Below, piece after piece: positions 22,944 through 33,329 of a stretch of 55,175 bases of DNA (positions are counted from its first letter, which is position 1; the number at the start of each line of letters is the position of its first letter). The DNA is from Tieghemiomyces parasiticus (Eukaryota > Kickxellomycota > Dimargaritomycetes > Dimargaritales > Dimargaritaceae). The notes below the pieces were generated by a model. That model had not been told where the DNA came from. It ran no database searches and worked only from the letters and a program-made list of their open reading frames with translations. Position numbers and translations under genes: made by a program. The stretch lies in the NCBI GenBank assembly GCA_027575765.1, contig JANBPT010000215.1, positions 1 to 55,175 on the forward strand, written 5' to 3'.

Positions 22944-23834
22944 TTAAATGTGGGACTTGTCGGAGATGAAGAACCACTTGTGGATGCTCTGGTCGATCTG
23001 GGGGACCTCCATGGGCTTACCGGTGGGGATGGCCTGGTAGGCCGGGCTGTCGGTGCCGATGAAGCCCGGGGAACCGGTCTGGGTGGTGTTGAGGTGGCAC
23101 TGGCTGTTGCGGTCCGTGAGCTTACCGGTGGTGTCGGCCATGAGACGCTTCCAGGCCTCGTGGGTCTCCTTGATGACATTGTGGGCGAAAGCCTGGTTCT
23201 TGGCCTCGCCGTTGAAGGCGAACGAGTTCTCGGGCTTGCCATCGGGGATTTTGTAGATACGGAACCACTCGTTGGTGGCGCGGAGGAGGCCCGGCATGTG
23301 ACGCTCCACGTCCTCAATGTCGTGGAGCTTGGAGGCCAGCGGGTCGTTCACGTCGATGGCGATAATCTTCCAGTCGGTCTCATCCTCGTCAATCAGGGCC
23401 ATGACCCCCAGCACCTTGACCTGCTTGACCTGGCCGCGGTAGCTGATCTGCTCACCAATCTCGATCACGTCCAGTGGGTCATTGTCGCCGGCGAACTTGG
23501 TGTCGGTCGACACCTCGGTGGGGTCCTCCCAGGTCTGGGGGATGGCACCGTAGTTCCAAATGTAGCCGTGGTGCGGGAAGCAGTTGCGCACGAAGCGGAG
23601 CTTGCCCTTCTTGACGTCCTGCTTAATGGGGTTAAGCGGCTCGCTGTCGGCAATCTCCATCTTGGCGTTGGTCCAGCGCGGGATCTCGACCACCATGTTG
23701 TAGACCTTGTTCTCCTCGTCAGCCACGGCCGGAATGTCGTGGTACGGCGAGATCAGCTTGCCGTTCTTCTCAAAGTACAGGCGGAAGTCGGTGGTGCCGG
23801 GCTCGCCGACGATGCGGTTGGTGTACTCGGACAT
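22944..23834 (-). CDS. IPP1: soluble inorganic pyrophosphatase
   Basis: Single-exon family I pyrophosphatase of 296 residues (yeast Ipp1 has 287). It hydrolyses diphosphate to two phosphates in the cytosol and so drives biosynthetic reactions, including aminoacyl-tRNA formation. The signature DNDPLDV (117-123) holds three metal-binding aspartates. Other conserved parts are [15 protein letters not shown] (48-62), [22 protein letters not shown] (split here by position 84-105), [10 protein letters not shown] (158-167) and [14 protein letters not shown] (190-203). The C-terminus [12 protein letters not shown] is typical of fungal enzymes. The start [14 protein letters not shown] aligns with the family, so no extra 5' exon is needed. 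A long antisense frame covers the same stretch but is a shadow. It converges with the NTR2-like gene. Confidence 0.97.
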   Translation of the reverse strand: MSEYTNRIVGEPGTTDFRLYFEKNGKLISPYHDIPAVADEENKVYNMVVEIPRWTNAKMEIADSEPLNPIKQDVKKGKLRFVRNCFPHHGYIWNYGAIPQTWEDPTEVSTDTKFAGDNDPLDVIEIGEQISYRGQVKQVKVLGVMALIDEDETDWKIIAIDVNDPLASKLHDIEDVERHMPGLLRATNEWFRIYKIPDGKPENSFAFNGEAKNQAFAHNVIKETHEAWKRLMADTTGKLTDRNSQCHLNTTQTGSPGFIGTDSPAYQAIPTGKPMEVPQIDQSIHKWFFISDKSHI

Positions 23835-24953
23835 GGCGGTGAAGGAGTGGCGGAAAGGATGAAAGGGGGTGGTGGAGAGGGAGCGGAGGCGGGGGACTAC
23901 GGCCGGGGCGCGACAAAGCAGGCGGGAAGAAGCGATACGGAGGACGGTCGACGCCAGGATGAAAGAAAGAGTGGAGCGAGTGCGGGGTTTGCAAAGCGGG
24001 GTTATGGTAGGGGGTTTATAAAGGGTAAGGACTACTGGCTAGTAGCAGGAAGGTGGTGAAGAAAGGATTGCCAGGAGAAGCGAGCGGCGGTGAGAAATGA
24101 GGAGGGCGATGTGGGGGGGGGGGGTGTGAGGGGAGGGGTGGAACCAAATCTGGCACGGTTGAGCGCAGGCCAACCCCACCCCATTACAGTCGCGAGGTTA
24201 GTAGCCTCCCCCGCCCGCTCACCTCGCATTACCATGGACCATCACCACCACTTTCTTACCGCCCTCCACCCGCCTAACGCAAGGCGTGGAACCCCATGCA
24301 GAGCTAGAGGCTCGCAGCCCCGTGAATCGCTTTCAGCGCTACCTGAAGTAACGTCTGGCGAGCGGTCAGAGTCAAGCCACCGGATGCAATCGGCTGCTTC
24401 AGGTGCACTTAGGGAGCAGCCTCCTTGCATCTTGGACGTGGCCTCCTGGCACCGCTTTGGTTCAGTGGTAATGCTGTATCAGGAGGCCATGTCATCACTC
24501 TCTCAGTGTTGGCGTAACGGCACGGAGCATCATTAGTGTGTCCTAGGCCCAAGGTGGAACAGAATCCTCCCAACCCAATCGGTGAGAGGAATGCTTCCAT
24601 GAGTTTCTCTGGGCTCACACGCACTTAGCTCATGCTTGAGGAGGAGAGGGGCGTAACTCTCATCACTGCTAATGGGCTGAATGATGGCCATAAAAAAAGG
24701 CACTGGCCAGCGGCGAGGGGAGAGTTTATTAACCACAAGCGACGGACCCCGGGGGGGGTTCGTCGCGAATTCAACCCCTATAAGAACCAAGACACCATGG
24801 CGGCCAAATGCTTCCAACGCAGCGCCCCAGACATACCGCAGCCCTGGCTCTCATCACACCGGGCCGCCTGGTGGTTTCCATATGTCGAATGTGCCCCCCA
24901 ACCAAACGACCTAATCACAACTTTATTGGGAGAGAAAAGGTCGGCGCCGTCAG
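23835..24953. other. upstream region of pyrophosphatase; 3' side of the disordered-protein gene
   Basis: About 1.1 kb without a supported gene. It includes the pyrophosphatase promoter (TATA-like element at 24015-24022), a G12 run at 24113-24124, and the 3' region of the 1008-residue protein gene. Open frames here are short and unrecognisable. Confidence 0.5.
24015..24022 (-). promoter_or_regulatory. candidate TATA box of the pyrophosphatase gene
   Basis: TTTATAAA lies 181 bp upstream of the start codon in an otherwise purine-rich GC-balanced leader. A start of transcription about 30 bp downstream would give a leader near 150 bases. This is inference from sequence only. Confidence 0.35.
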
Positions 24954-27900
24954 CTACTTGGACGGCAGCGAGACGGGTGCCGGTCGCGTCCGAGCCTCGG
25001 CCGTGGCCGGCAGGCTAGCCATTTCAACCGGCAGGGTGGATGCAGGGGAGCCCGCGGAACCCCTGACCACGCCACAGTCACCATGGCCGTTTGAAGTGCC
25101 TGGTGCCTCGATTTTGACAGTCACTCCGGTTGGCGACGATCTAACCACCCCGGCCGTAGCGGCAGGGTTGCGCGATTTGGCCAGCACTTTAAGGGGCGAC
25201 GAACTTTGGGAAGTGGATTCGGTCTCGAAGCGTCTAAAGAATTTTTCATAACTGAGGCCCGTAGAATCTTGCGCTGGACTTGCGGATGCGGTATTGCCCG
25301 TGGCTGATGGATTCCGGTGGGCGCGTGTGGCTGAACGCGTGGTGGCCCGTGTGGATCGGCGTACGCCCGACGAAACTGGTGTCTTTGCGGAGGTTGAGTG
25401 GGCGTCGGTAACTTCTGGGGGCGCAGGCACCGCAGGTTCGGCCAGGGCCGTCCCTGAGGGTGACGGTGGTACACTAGTGAGGCTGGAGCCTGCCGCGGTC
25501 AAGTGAGGAAAATCTAGCCGGCGGTGGGAAAGGGGTGGTACTTCTGTTCCGTCCACTGGAGGTTCGGATTTAAGGGCGACGGCAGGCATCTCGGCCGACG
25601 GACTCCATTCACCCGGTAACGTCAACGGTTGGAGCGGGGACGGGTCCGATTCCGTCTCAGACCCACTACTTTCTACGGTGGGCGTATGGATACCTTGTAG
25701 GGACACTCGTAACGGTTGAAGGTCATCATCGGTCTCAGTCGTTGAGCCACTCTTGGTCGGTTTCGTCGGGGATACGGTATGTAAGGTCGCGGTCATTGTT
25801 GTGGTAGCGATGACATCTTTCTCAGGGAACAAGTGGAGACGCTGGACGGTCGCCTCAGTCATCGGGACCACGCTAGAGGAGGCGGAGGCGGCCTTTTTGA
25901 CGGACGCCGGAAGGCTGGCCAGGACCTGGGCGAGGTCATTGGTTTGAGGGCTGACGTTGGCGGCTAACCCACCCGCGGTAGTAGAAGCCGCGCCCTGCAT
26001 CGCCTTGGTGCGAGGGGTCTCCAGGGCTTCTGTGGAGTTGTCCGTGGGCGAAGCCGTGGCGGTGGCGTCGGTAGATTCGGCCGCGCGGGCGGTGATGAGA
26101 TCGGCGGTGAGGGAACGGGGTCGCGTGGAGGGCTCGTCCCCATCGAGTGGATATGGTTGTACCTTGGCGCACGATTTAGATCGGTGGCGCGTGAATGGCG
26201 TGGGCGAGGCCAGGTATGGAGCGGGGAGTCCTATGGGCGGGGCTCGGGGTTCGGTGACCGGGTTCACCATGAGGCGTCTGGACCGTCCGCCGTGCTGGGC
26301 ACGATATTCAGCCAGGCTAACGGCCACGCTATTACCAACGGTGCCGTTATGCCCAGCGGCGTCGCCCGATACTGACCGCTTCGTCCGTGATCGGGTGGGT
26401 CGCGTGTAGGATGATGAGATGGCGCGTTTCGTGCGGTGGTGAGCCGGTGGCGTAACTGCGAGGGGCCCTACGGCCACGCCTCGTAGTGTCTGAAGTAGCC
26501 GACCACCGTCCTGCCGTGTCATTTCATCCAAACTATCGGTCTCGTCGCCAGAATCTGCATCGGTAGGACCGATGAGCGACACGGCCGGGGCGCCCACGGC
26601 CGAGCGGAGCGGCGCCAGGATCACCTCGGGTTCACTGTCGGTCGTATCACCCGACTCGTGGGCCGAACCAGACGGGTATACAGGAGGTAAGCCGATCGAA
26701 CGCTGTGATGATGGCGCTTGGAGGGCTGGTGGGGCGTGAGGCAAGCGACCAGGTCGTAGCGGGGAGCCCGCGTGGGATGAAGGCAAGGCCGATGGGGACG
26801 AGAAATTCCGGGCTGCCGGGCCTATGGGTCGCAACGAGTCGCCCCGGCCGGGCAGGCCCAGGTGCAGCGGGGCGGCGCGGAACGGTTGGGATGGGCTGGC
26901 GGTGACGTGACGCGGCGCGGCCGGAAAATGGACGGCGGGGTGACGCATAACCTCCTCGTCCGAGTCCGTGGTATCACCCGTCGGGGTGGGCCGATGGGAA
27001 AGCGACGGGTAGGATGGCCGCCGCGAGCGGCTATAGCTCTGGCTACGACTGCTACTGCGGCTAGAAGTTACCGACCGGTGCGGGGTCCGCACCCGGTAGT
27101 AGGATGCTAGCGGTCTCGCCGTGGCCAGGTTCTCAAGTTCGGTGTCGGTGTCCGTAGTATCACCAGTGCTCTCCGGGGCAGGCTCAGCCCATCCGGTGGT
27201 GTGGCCCGGGGGATGTGGCGCGTCACCCATAGTGGTGGCCAATCCTGGACCGGGGACTTCGAGCCGCCGCCGACTGGGCAGAGTCGTCGAGCCACGCCAC
27301 CGGGTCGACAGATCCGAAGTCGGATAGGCCGACGGGGAGGATGCCAAGGAACCCGCCGGGCCGTGCCAGGGCTCGAGGGATAGTGATCGGGGGCCTGGTC
27401 CCACGTCGCTATCCGCAGACCCTGTTAGCGTAGAGGGTGGACGCGACGGGTAATCCGCTGCGGAAAACGACGAGCGGGAGTATGGCGCATGGCCAGTCAG
27501 CGGGAGTAATGGGCTCGGGGCGCCGGTGCTTTCCACTTCGTTGCTTCGTGTGGGCCGCATAATCTTAGCGGCCGGGGGCTGGGTCTCGTCACCCTCCGTG
27601 ATACTAAAGGAGGCTGGACGGGTGAGAGTGGACCGCGCACTGGAAATCATGCCGCCACCCTTTGGTGATAGTGTGGCTGCATCCCGCGGGTGGCAGTATT
27701 GGAAACGCTGGTGCTGGTACGGGTCGTGGCGCCACGTAGACTCGGTCGTGGAGACCGACCGGAGTCGCTTGGTGCCCTGCGCCGTGGCTGTATCGTTGGA
27801 ATACGTATCCGGCAGAATTGAGGTCGAACTAAACGTGGTGGTGGTGGGCCCACAGACGGGTGAGGAGAGCGGGGCGGCGGCCCGGATGCGCTCTACGGAG

Positions 27901-27980
27901 ACGCGGGTGGCGCGTAGCCGCACGTCCGGTGAGGCCGGGCCTCCCATAGCCGAGCTTGGTGGGTCCTTCGAGGAGGCCAT
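24954..27980 (-). CDS. 1008-residue disordered Ser/Thr/Pro-rich protein, unknown function
   Basis: One uninterrupted frame. It stays open to 28262 but the first in-frame ATG is at 27980, giving 1008 residues. I do not recognise the family. The chain is almost wholly low complexity, rich in Ser, Thr, Pro, Ala and Arg, with no membrane segment or enzyme motif. Six acidic motifs of form G-[DS]-[TE]-T-[DE]-[ST] recur: GDTTDTDTE (273), GDTTDSDEE (335), GDTTDSEPE (444), GDETDSLDE (478), GSTTETDDD (745) and GSETESDPS (773). They look like casein kinase 2 sites. The third runs into EVILAPL, a possible SUMO-interacting motif. An RS-like segment lies at 305-325. Basic patches (RTKRAISSS at 516, RRSTRATTRSATRAHR at 874) suggest a nuclear or nucleic-acid role. 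LSYEKFFRRFETEST (909-923) near the C-terminus is the most ordered-looking short segment. Coding status rests on length, codon use and ATG context. Confidence 0.72.
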   Translation of the reverse strand: MASSKDPPSSAMGGPASPDVRLRATRVSVERIRAAAPLSSPVCGPTTTTFSSTSILPDTYSNDTATAQGTKRLRSVSTTESTWRHDPYQHQRFQYCHPRDAATLSPKGGGMISSARSTLTRPASFSITEGDETQPPAAKIMRPTRSNEVESTGAPSPLLPLTGHAPYSRSSFSAADYPSRPPSTLTGSADSDVGPGPRSLSLEPWHGPAGSLASSPSAYPTSDLSTRWRGSTTLPSRRRLEVPGPGLATTMGDAPHPPGHTTGWAEPAPESTGDTTDTDTELENLATARPLASYYRVRTPHRSVTSSRSSSRSQSYSRSRRPSYPSLSHRPTPTGDTTDSDEEVMRHPAVHFPAAPRHVTASPSQPFRAAPLHLGLPGRGDSLRPIGPAARNFSSPSALPSSHAGSPLRPGRLPHAPPALQAPSSQRSIGLPPVYPSGSAHESGDTTDSEPEVILAPLRSAVGAPAVSLIGPTDADSGDETDSLDEMTRQDGGRLLQTLRGVAVGPLAVTPPAHHRTKRAISSSYTRPTRSRTKRSVSGDAAGHNGTVGNSVAVSLAEYRAQHGGRSRRLMVNPVTEPRAPPIGLPAPYLASPTPFTRHRSKSCAKVQPYPLDGDEPSTRPRSLTADLITARAAESTDATATASPTDNSTEALETPRTKAMQGAASTTAGGLAANVSPQTNDLAQVLASLPASVKKAASASSSVVPMTEATVQRLHLFPEKDVIATTTMTATLHTVSPTKPTKSGSTTETDDDLQPLRVSLQGIHTPTVESSGSETESDPSPLQPLTLPGEWSPSAEMPAVALKSEPPVDGTEVPPLSHRRLDFPHLTAAGSSLTSVPPSPSGTALAEPAVPAPPEVTDAHSTSAKTPVSSGVRRSTRATTRSATRAHRNPSATGNTASASPAQDSTGLSYEKFFRRFETESTSQSSSPLKVLAKSRNPAATAGVVRSSPTGVTVKIEAPGTSNGHGDCGVVRGSAGSPASTLPVEMASLPATAEARTRPAPVSLPSK

Positions 27981-29907
27981 ATCGTGCGGGTTACTAGACG
28001 AGGAAGGAGTCTCGGCAAAGACCCTTGTGAGTTTTGGGTCGACGGTCGAGCTGAGACAATACGCGGGTAAGGGGTCGCACGGGTGACGTGGGCTAACAAC
28101 AATGTCAACGAACAAACAAACGCCCCGGTCGGTTGCCGTGGTCGAATCCGTCCGCGGCGAGTTGGAGTTGAGAAGTAGGGGGGAACTATACGAATCAACC
28201 TGGCCTGGGAGATCGCGTGCGTCTAGTGTTGTGGTGACGCGTTGGCAAGGGCTCCAGTGCACCTAGGCTAACGTAGGGTGCGTTCAGGAGTTGCAAGTGG
28301 GGGGATTCAGGAAGTGGAGGAGGAGTGGGGGTCACGATGGGCTTGTCTAGTGGTGTAGCAAATGCAAATAGGGCGGGCCAACAGAGGTCAAGGCCGAAAG
28401 GTAAACTGTACAGAGGTGGAAGGGATTAGCTGGCGGGCACTAGAAGGGTAAACAACCGGGAATGGGGCCAAGTTAGGCAAGTGAGTGGGCGGAACTGATC
28501 AAGTCGGGGCCGGTCCAAGGGATGCCGCGCGTTGGGGTGAGGAAACAAAGCAAGGGTGACAGGACAGCCATGGTGCGGGTAAAGCAATAATAAACATGGT
28601 GGGTATATATCGCGGGGAGGTGCGGGCTGTGGACGGCGCGGCATTGTGCGAGGCCGTGCAGGGCCTTGGCGGTCCCTTCACGTGGTCCAGCTATTAATTT
28701 TTTCAGGCCTGCCCGCGTTCGGGGCCCCGCCAGACCTCATCACGGACGGGAGGCCTGGTCCTCGCTGGCCAACGGTCGCTGGCTGTTGGTGTGCATTGGT
28801 AAGAACTGCTTTTCCCTTGACATGTGTGTGTGCGCATGGGCCTCGTAGCTTCTCACCGTTAGCACAGGTGACCCCACTACCGAAGAGCGGCTGATACCTT
28901 GTGTATGCCACCCTGCGTATCGCCGGCGTAGTGTGATCCACACGGCTGTTTTTATTTACCTTTCCAGACTGGCCTGGGTCAACTGGCATCCCACATCAGA
29001 TCATATGCCCTAAGAACCAGGTCCAGCCCTGCGGCCCGCTTCCTTCCGTTGACCTCCGTCACATAGTCCCGAGCTAAATACTAACAAACGAGGGAGGGGG
29101 CAAAGTGGCCATGCTCCTTGTAGCCGCCAGGGTCGAGGCCATTGTTGAGCCGCGCGACACTTAATCGCTAGCGCCTCAAAGTGATCGTATCCTGTCCCTC
29201 TGCCCTCCTGATTTCATAGTTGCCAACTCGGCAGTGTATGCAACGGGTTCTCGATCTGCCAGGAGAGCGTGGCATACCGCAATACTCCCCCGATACCCGA
29301 CTGTTGTGACTTCCCCCCCCCCCGCTTCCTCGGTGGTACCTATGCGGCCCTGGCGGTCGGGGTGGCGACTGTGCCAGTTGTTCCTCTTAATCCCAAACAT
29401 AAGCTACCAGGGATCTGCAGTGGTTGTCAGGTGAGCAAAGTTCGTTCCCACTCCAGCCCATGCCCCGATGGAGGGGTAAACAACGTCACGTGACAATAAT
29501 CTCATGATCATCCCAATAGCTGACCCAGGACGAGAGTGGCATGGCGATTTTTACTCCAGAACCCAGCAGGGCCAGCGGGCATAGAGTGGCTGGGGCTGCA
29601 GAGCAGGGCTACAAACCTGCAAAAGGAAGGTGCCAATCGCAGTTAACAGGGACGGGTCGAGCCGATCGCCTTCCAGCATGACTCCCGGGGCGCACGTCTT
29701 CAGGAATAAATCCACTGTCGCTGGCTCATCCCACCTACTACCCATCTGCCGCCTTGACTGGCCTTTACGGTGGTACATTGAATCCCCCCATACTAGCCTT
29801 GTAACACCAGCAACTTCACCTTCTTGGGCTGTCAAAGTCATAGCTCATTACCCGACCGTATAAACCGTCCACTCCCCCTTCCCACCCGTGCTACTTGTTC
29901 ACCCTTG
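27981..29907. other. divergent upstream region, disordered-protein gene and QNG1
   Basis: About 1.9 kb between two divergent start codons. No supported gene. It contains a C11 run (29313-29323), the QNG1 TATA-like element (29859-29864) and pyrimidine-rich DNA before the QNG1 ATG. The part from 27981 to 28262 stays open in the frame of the disordered protein but has no ATG, so an upstream exon feeding into it cannot be excluded. Confidence 0.5.
29859..29864 (+). promoter_or_regulatory. candidate TATA box of QNG1
   Basis: TATAAA lies 49 bp before the ATG and is followed by a pyrimidine-rich stretch, consistent with a short leader of about 20 bases. This is sequence-only inference. Confidence 0.45.
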
Positions 29908-31083
29908 ATGACCGTCCCCAATCACGCCGAGCCGGTCACCCGGTCCACTGCCGTCACGCCTTGCGACCACGTCCGCGAGTCAGCCGAGTTCATCGCCGCC
30001 CACAGTCGGGACGTCGCCATACCCGAGGCCGGTATTCACCTCGCGGCCCGTAAACTGTATGCTCGGTTCCAGCGGACCCCGTACGCCCGAGCCGTCTGGA
30101 AAAGCCATGAGCTCAACCCGCAGACCAACGACGCCCGTACCGTTGACTGGATCTTCCTAATCGATACCCTCAACTTCTCCTTTTGGTCAGACACCCACCG
30201 GCCGGGGCAATCCGGGGGCGAAGACGAGACCTACGCCGTCCGGTACCGTGGTCGGGACTATACCGGATATTGGGCGCTGTGTGCCGCCGTCAATCGGGCC
30301 CTCGATGAGGGTTTCCCATGTACCACTGCGACGTTTATGGCCACGGCAGACGATGCCACCTGGACTCACATTTTCCGATCGGCCACGGCCGAGACTATAC
30401 CTCTGTTCGAAACCCGGCTCCGCGTCGTACGCGAGGCCGGTAAGGTCCTCCTGGCCAGGTACGATGGATCATTTACCAATTTTCTGTGCCCACCCGCCTC
30501 CAATGGCTCATTACCACCCGCGACGGCCCAACCAAACGATGCCCCCACGACCGTCGCCCGCGTCCTCGACGCCTTCCCTTCCTACCGGGACATGGCCACC
30601 TTCCACGGCCGCACCGTCTGGTTTTGCAAACGCGCCCAGATTCTGGTAGCCGACCTCTGGGCCTGCTTTGATAATACCGGGTACGGCGCATTCACCCGGA
30701 TCGATGATCTCACCATGTTTGCCGACTACCGCGTCCCTCAAGCCCTCGTCCACATCGGGGTCCTCCAGTACTCGGAACGGTTACGTTGCCTGCTCAGCGG
30801 TGGTACAGCGACGACCGGGTTCCAACCGACATTTGAGGTACTCGCCCCTGGATCTTGCGAGGAGATTGAGATTCGCGGCAACGCCATCCTGGCCGTAGAG
30901 CGGTTGTGCCATGCAATCCGGACACTCGTGGCCCAGGATAACGCCGGCAGTGGTGGTGGTAAAGGTCCGGAAGTGATGGTGAACCCGATCCTCCTCGATT
31001 TTTACCTGTGGGACTTGGCCAAAGAACAGACTGACCAGCTCGCCTATATCCCAATTCACCGAACACGGACCCATTTCTACTGA
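29908..31083 (+). CDS. queuosine 5'-phosphate N-glycosylase/hydrolase (queuosine salvage, DUF2419)
   Basis: Single-exon protein of 391 residues of the QNG1 (DUF2419, human C9orf64) family. The enzyme releases queuine base from queuosine 5'-monophosphate so that it can be inserted again at the wobble position of tRNA Tyr, His, Asn and Asp. Family hallmarks are DWIFLIDTLNFSFWSD (80-95), YTGYWALCAAVNRALDEG (118-135), FHGRTVWFCKRAQILVADLW (232-251), DLTMFADYRVPQ (267-278) and DFYLWD (364-369). Conserved acidic residues that bind the substrate should lie in the LTMFADYR block. The ATG was chosen as the first in frame; the open frame extends 28 codons further up without one. It converges with the DUF4272 gene, 143 bp apart. 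Fungi such as S. cerevisiae lack Q; its presence suggests this fungus salvages queuine. Confidence 0.9.
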   Translation: MTVPNHAEPVTRSTAVTPCDHVRESAEFIAAHSRDVAIPEAGIHLAARKLYARFQRTPYARAVWKSHELNPQTNDARTVDWIFLIDTLNFSFWSDTHRPGQSGGEDETYAVRYRGRDYTGYWALCAAVNRALDEGFPCTTATFMATADDATWTHIFRSATAETIPLFETRLRVVREAGKVLLARYDGSFTNFLCPPASNGSLPPATAQPNDAPTTVARVLDAFPSYRDMATFHGRTVWFCKRAQILVADLWACFDNTGYGAFTRIDDLTMFADYRVPQALVHIGVLQYSERLRCLLSGGTATTGFQPTFEVLAPGSCEEIEIRGNAILAVERLCHAIRTLVAQDNAGSGGGKGPEVMVNPILLDFYLWDLAKEQTDQLAYIPIHRTRTHFY

Positions 31084-31226
31084 GATCAGCCTAACTGAGG
31101 ACCACGTTTTTGCGTAAGGGGGGCGCGGGAGGGGAGGAGGGAAGGTGACTGCATCGGTAACTTATTTCATTAAATATGATGTTTGTAGTGGGCTAACGGC
31201 CCCTATCACGGGGTCAGCTCAGTCAC
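31084..31226. other. short convergent spacer, QNG1/DUF4272
   Basis: These 143 bp lie between converging stop codons. An AT-rich patch near 31160-31182 contains A/T-rich polyadenylation-like sequence on both strands, so the 3' ends probably overlap. Confidence 0.45.
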
Positions 31227-32733
31227 TCAGGTCCGATCCGACCCGTCGTCCTTCGCATCCTCACGCGCGGCCTCCGTGAACGGGGCCCACAATGATGAGA
31301 CGGGGTTAATACTGGGCAGTTCGGTAAGGTCGGCGTCCCAGTCCTGTACGGTCCCGGTGAGCCAGTTAAATGCGAGCATGCGGTGCTGGGCGATATCCGT
31401 CAGGAGGTACATCCCGCTGGCGTCGACCCGGTGGTAGGGAATCCAGTTGACGGGGTACTCCATTGGCGAACCATCGTCGTTCAGCGGAATATTCTTGTTG
31501 ACCCCAAGGTTCACGTAGAGGGCGTTGCTGTCGATTCCGAAATCGTCTTCAGCTACCGCCTCGATCAGCTTGTGCTCGTGGGCCAGGCGTGACGCCCGGG
31601 AGATGGCGTCTGGGAGGCCACGTAGCAGTTTGACGAAGCCGCGCGGGAGTTTGGCCACATCCGCGGCCTGTACCATCGTTGGGGAGGCCTGCAGGAACGA
31701 GTCTTGGCTGCTGGACTGGTTGCCCGAGCCGGATGGCCCGTGGTCGGCGCGGTCGAGCCCCAGTTCCTCCCGGGTAGTCAGGAGCCGCTGGGCGTGGGCG
31801 CGCCAGTACCAGGCCTCGGCAATGTCGATGGCTCGCTGAACCTCAGCCGGAGTCCGTCTAGCGTGGCTGTGCTGTGCATTGCCCACAAAATCATGGATCG
31901 TCTTGGGGACCGCTGGGAGCACCCCCGTAGTGTTGAATAGGAGGGGTCGCGAGAACATCTCGTAGTAGGGCGGAAGGTCGACTTTGTTGGTTAGCATCCA
32001 CAAAAGGACCCCCAAGGACTCCCAGTGTCCGTGGCACTGTAGGTCGTCACGGTCCCACTGACCGTCCTCCTTCGCCATGAGCTCATGTTCCTAACCCCAG
32101 TATGTGTGGAGTGGGGGAGGGGGGTGGAGCGGAGTAGAAGCAGGATGGTATTTTCAATCGGTTAGCTTAGGGACGTAATAAGGCCAGGTAGAGAGGGGCT
32201 CTAGTTGTACGAATGATCATGATGTTGTAGCGGCAAGCCTCGGAGTCGTTCGCGTATACATTGCGTTACCTACCTTAGCAGACAGATTCTGGGCAATGAT
32301 CGGTTCCTCCGAGGTCTTGGCGATGTTCTCGAGGGCCTTGGTCTTGGTTTCCTCTACAAGGTGGTGTGAGGACATAGACAGACATAAGCAGCTTTTTAAA
32401 ATGAATTAAAACTAGATATTATACAGCAGTGGCGTACAGGCCCCCCTGTATACGCACTTCAATGGTGAGGGCTTGACCCGTTGCCTTTACGAAAGGACAC
32501 TTACCGTCACCGTGGCCCATTTTGAGGGCCATTTCCATGCCCCAACGAGCCATGACGAGCTGGAGACACACGGCACGGGTGGCAACCTCGCTGGCTGATC
32601 GTGCGATGCCGGGCCCAGTAGATTGATCGGCCGAATAGGCGCGCATTCCCAGTGGCCCACGCGGGAGTCGAATCGGTACCCGCACGGGGCAGACGGCCGC
32701 CGAAGGGAATCGGAGGGCTAGGCTACGCAGCAT
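31227..32733 (-). CDS. DUF4272 protein with probable mitochondrial presequence (three exons)
   Basis: Exons on the minus strand: 32733-32505, 32353-32274 and 32090-31227; they join in phase 1 and 0 to 390 residues. The first about 38 residues (MLRSLALRFPSAAVCPVRV...RAYSAD) are Arg-rich, free of acidic residues and end in a RAYS-like cleavage context, typical of a mitochondrial presequence. The rest follows the DUF4272 layout: SASEVATRAVCLQLVMARWG, then HGHWESLGVLLWML, then AEAWYWRAHAQRLL, and near the end QHRMLAFNWLTGTVQDWDADL, where the family has an ERHYALNWL...DWD block. DUF4272 is known to me mainly from bacteria and has no assigned reaction. The alternative is a shorter form starting at an in-frame ATG at 32375 inside intron 1, which would lack the presequence and the EVA.R helix. 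Divergent from the DNA glycosylase gene. Confidence 0.72.
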
Positions 32734-33329
32734 GGCAAGAATCGGCAAAGATAAGCGGCTGGAGGGCGGAAGCGTCGGGGTGAGCCTATACAAATGCGGA
32801 AAATGGACTTGGTGTAGGTAATGGGGACGGAGGCAAGCAGGGAGCGTACGCCAGCCGAGGTCCGCTAAACACCGTGGCGTATAGGCCACCACTAGGGTAC
32901 GTATCGCTGCCCACAGACTGTACGGGCCTCAAGTACCGGGCTATCTGGAGCTGACAGCAAACTCGATGGTCTAACCTCTCACTTCCTACAGACATCTACG
33001 CCCGCTTCGTTCCTATACGTTCAGTTAGTTTGGCAGCTGACCTGTGAGAATTCTTTAGGCCCCACAGGCTAGGCAAAAAGGTTCTTGCCGCAGCAGCCAA
33101 CTCGTCGACTGGCAAAGACCACAACCTGCTAGGTTTAGAGGTTCTCTTACTCTCGGAAAGAACCACCTCTTGTGGCGCTTTGCCAACCTGGCCGTCTCTT
33201 CTTAGTCCATTATCGTTAATTATCGTGCCCTTTCACCACCAGTCGGCCTCATTTCCCCTCTTCACCCGACCTTTGTCGATAGGGCCAACCTCGCTTCTAC
33301 CACATTGTCTACTCCCTCGTCCCATAGGA
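32734..33329. other. shared upstream region of DUF4272 and DNA glycosylase genes
   Basis: These 596 bp separate two divergent start codons and probably hold both promoters. The half near 33200-33329 is pyrimidine-rich on the plus strand, as expected for the glycosylase leader. No clear TATA element and no coding frame were found. Confidence 0.5.

Noticed and set aside
22914..24059. 381-codon plus-strand frame
   Set aside because: It lies antisense to the inorganic pyrophosphatase, whose motifs are unambiguous.
27981..28262. 94-codon N-terminal extension of the disordered protein
   Set aside because: It has no ATG; the first in-frame ATG is at 27980.
32274..32375. ATG at 32375 as the DUF4272 start
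   Set aside because: Using the spliced upstream exon restores the conserved SEVATRA helix and gives matching phases; kept only as an alternative.
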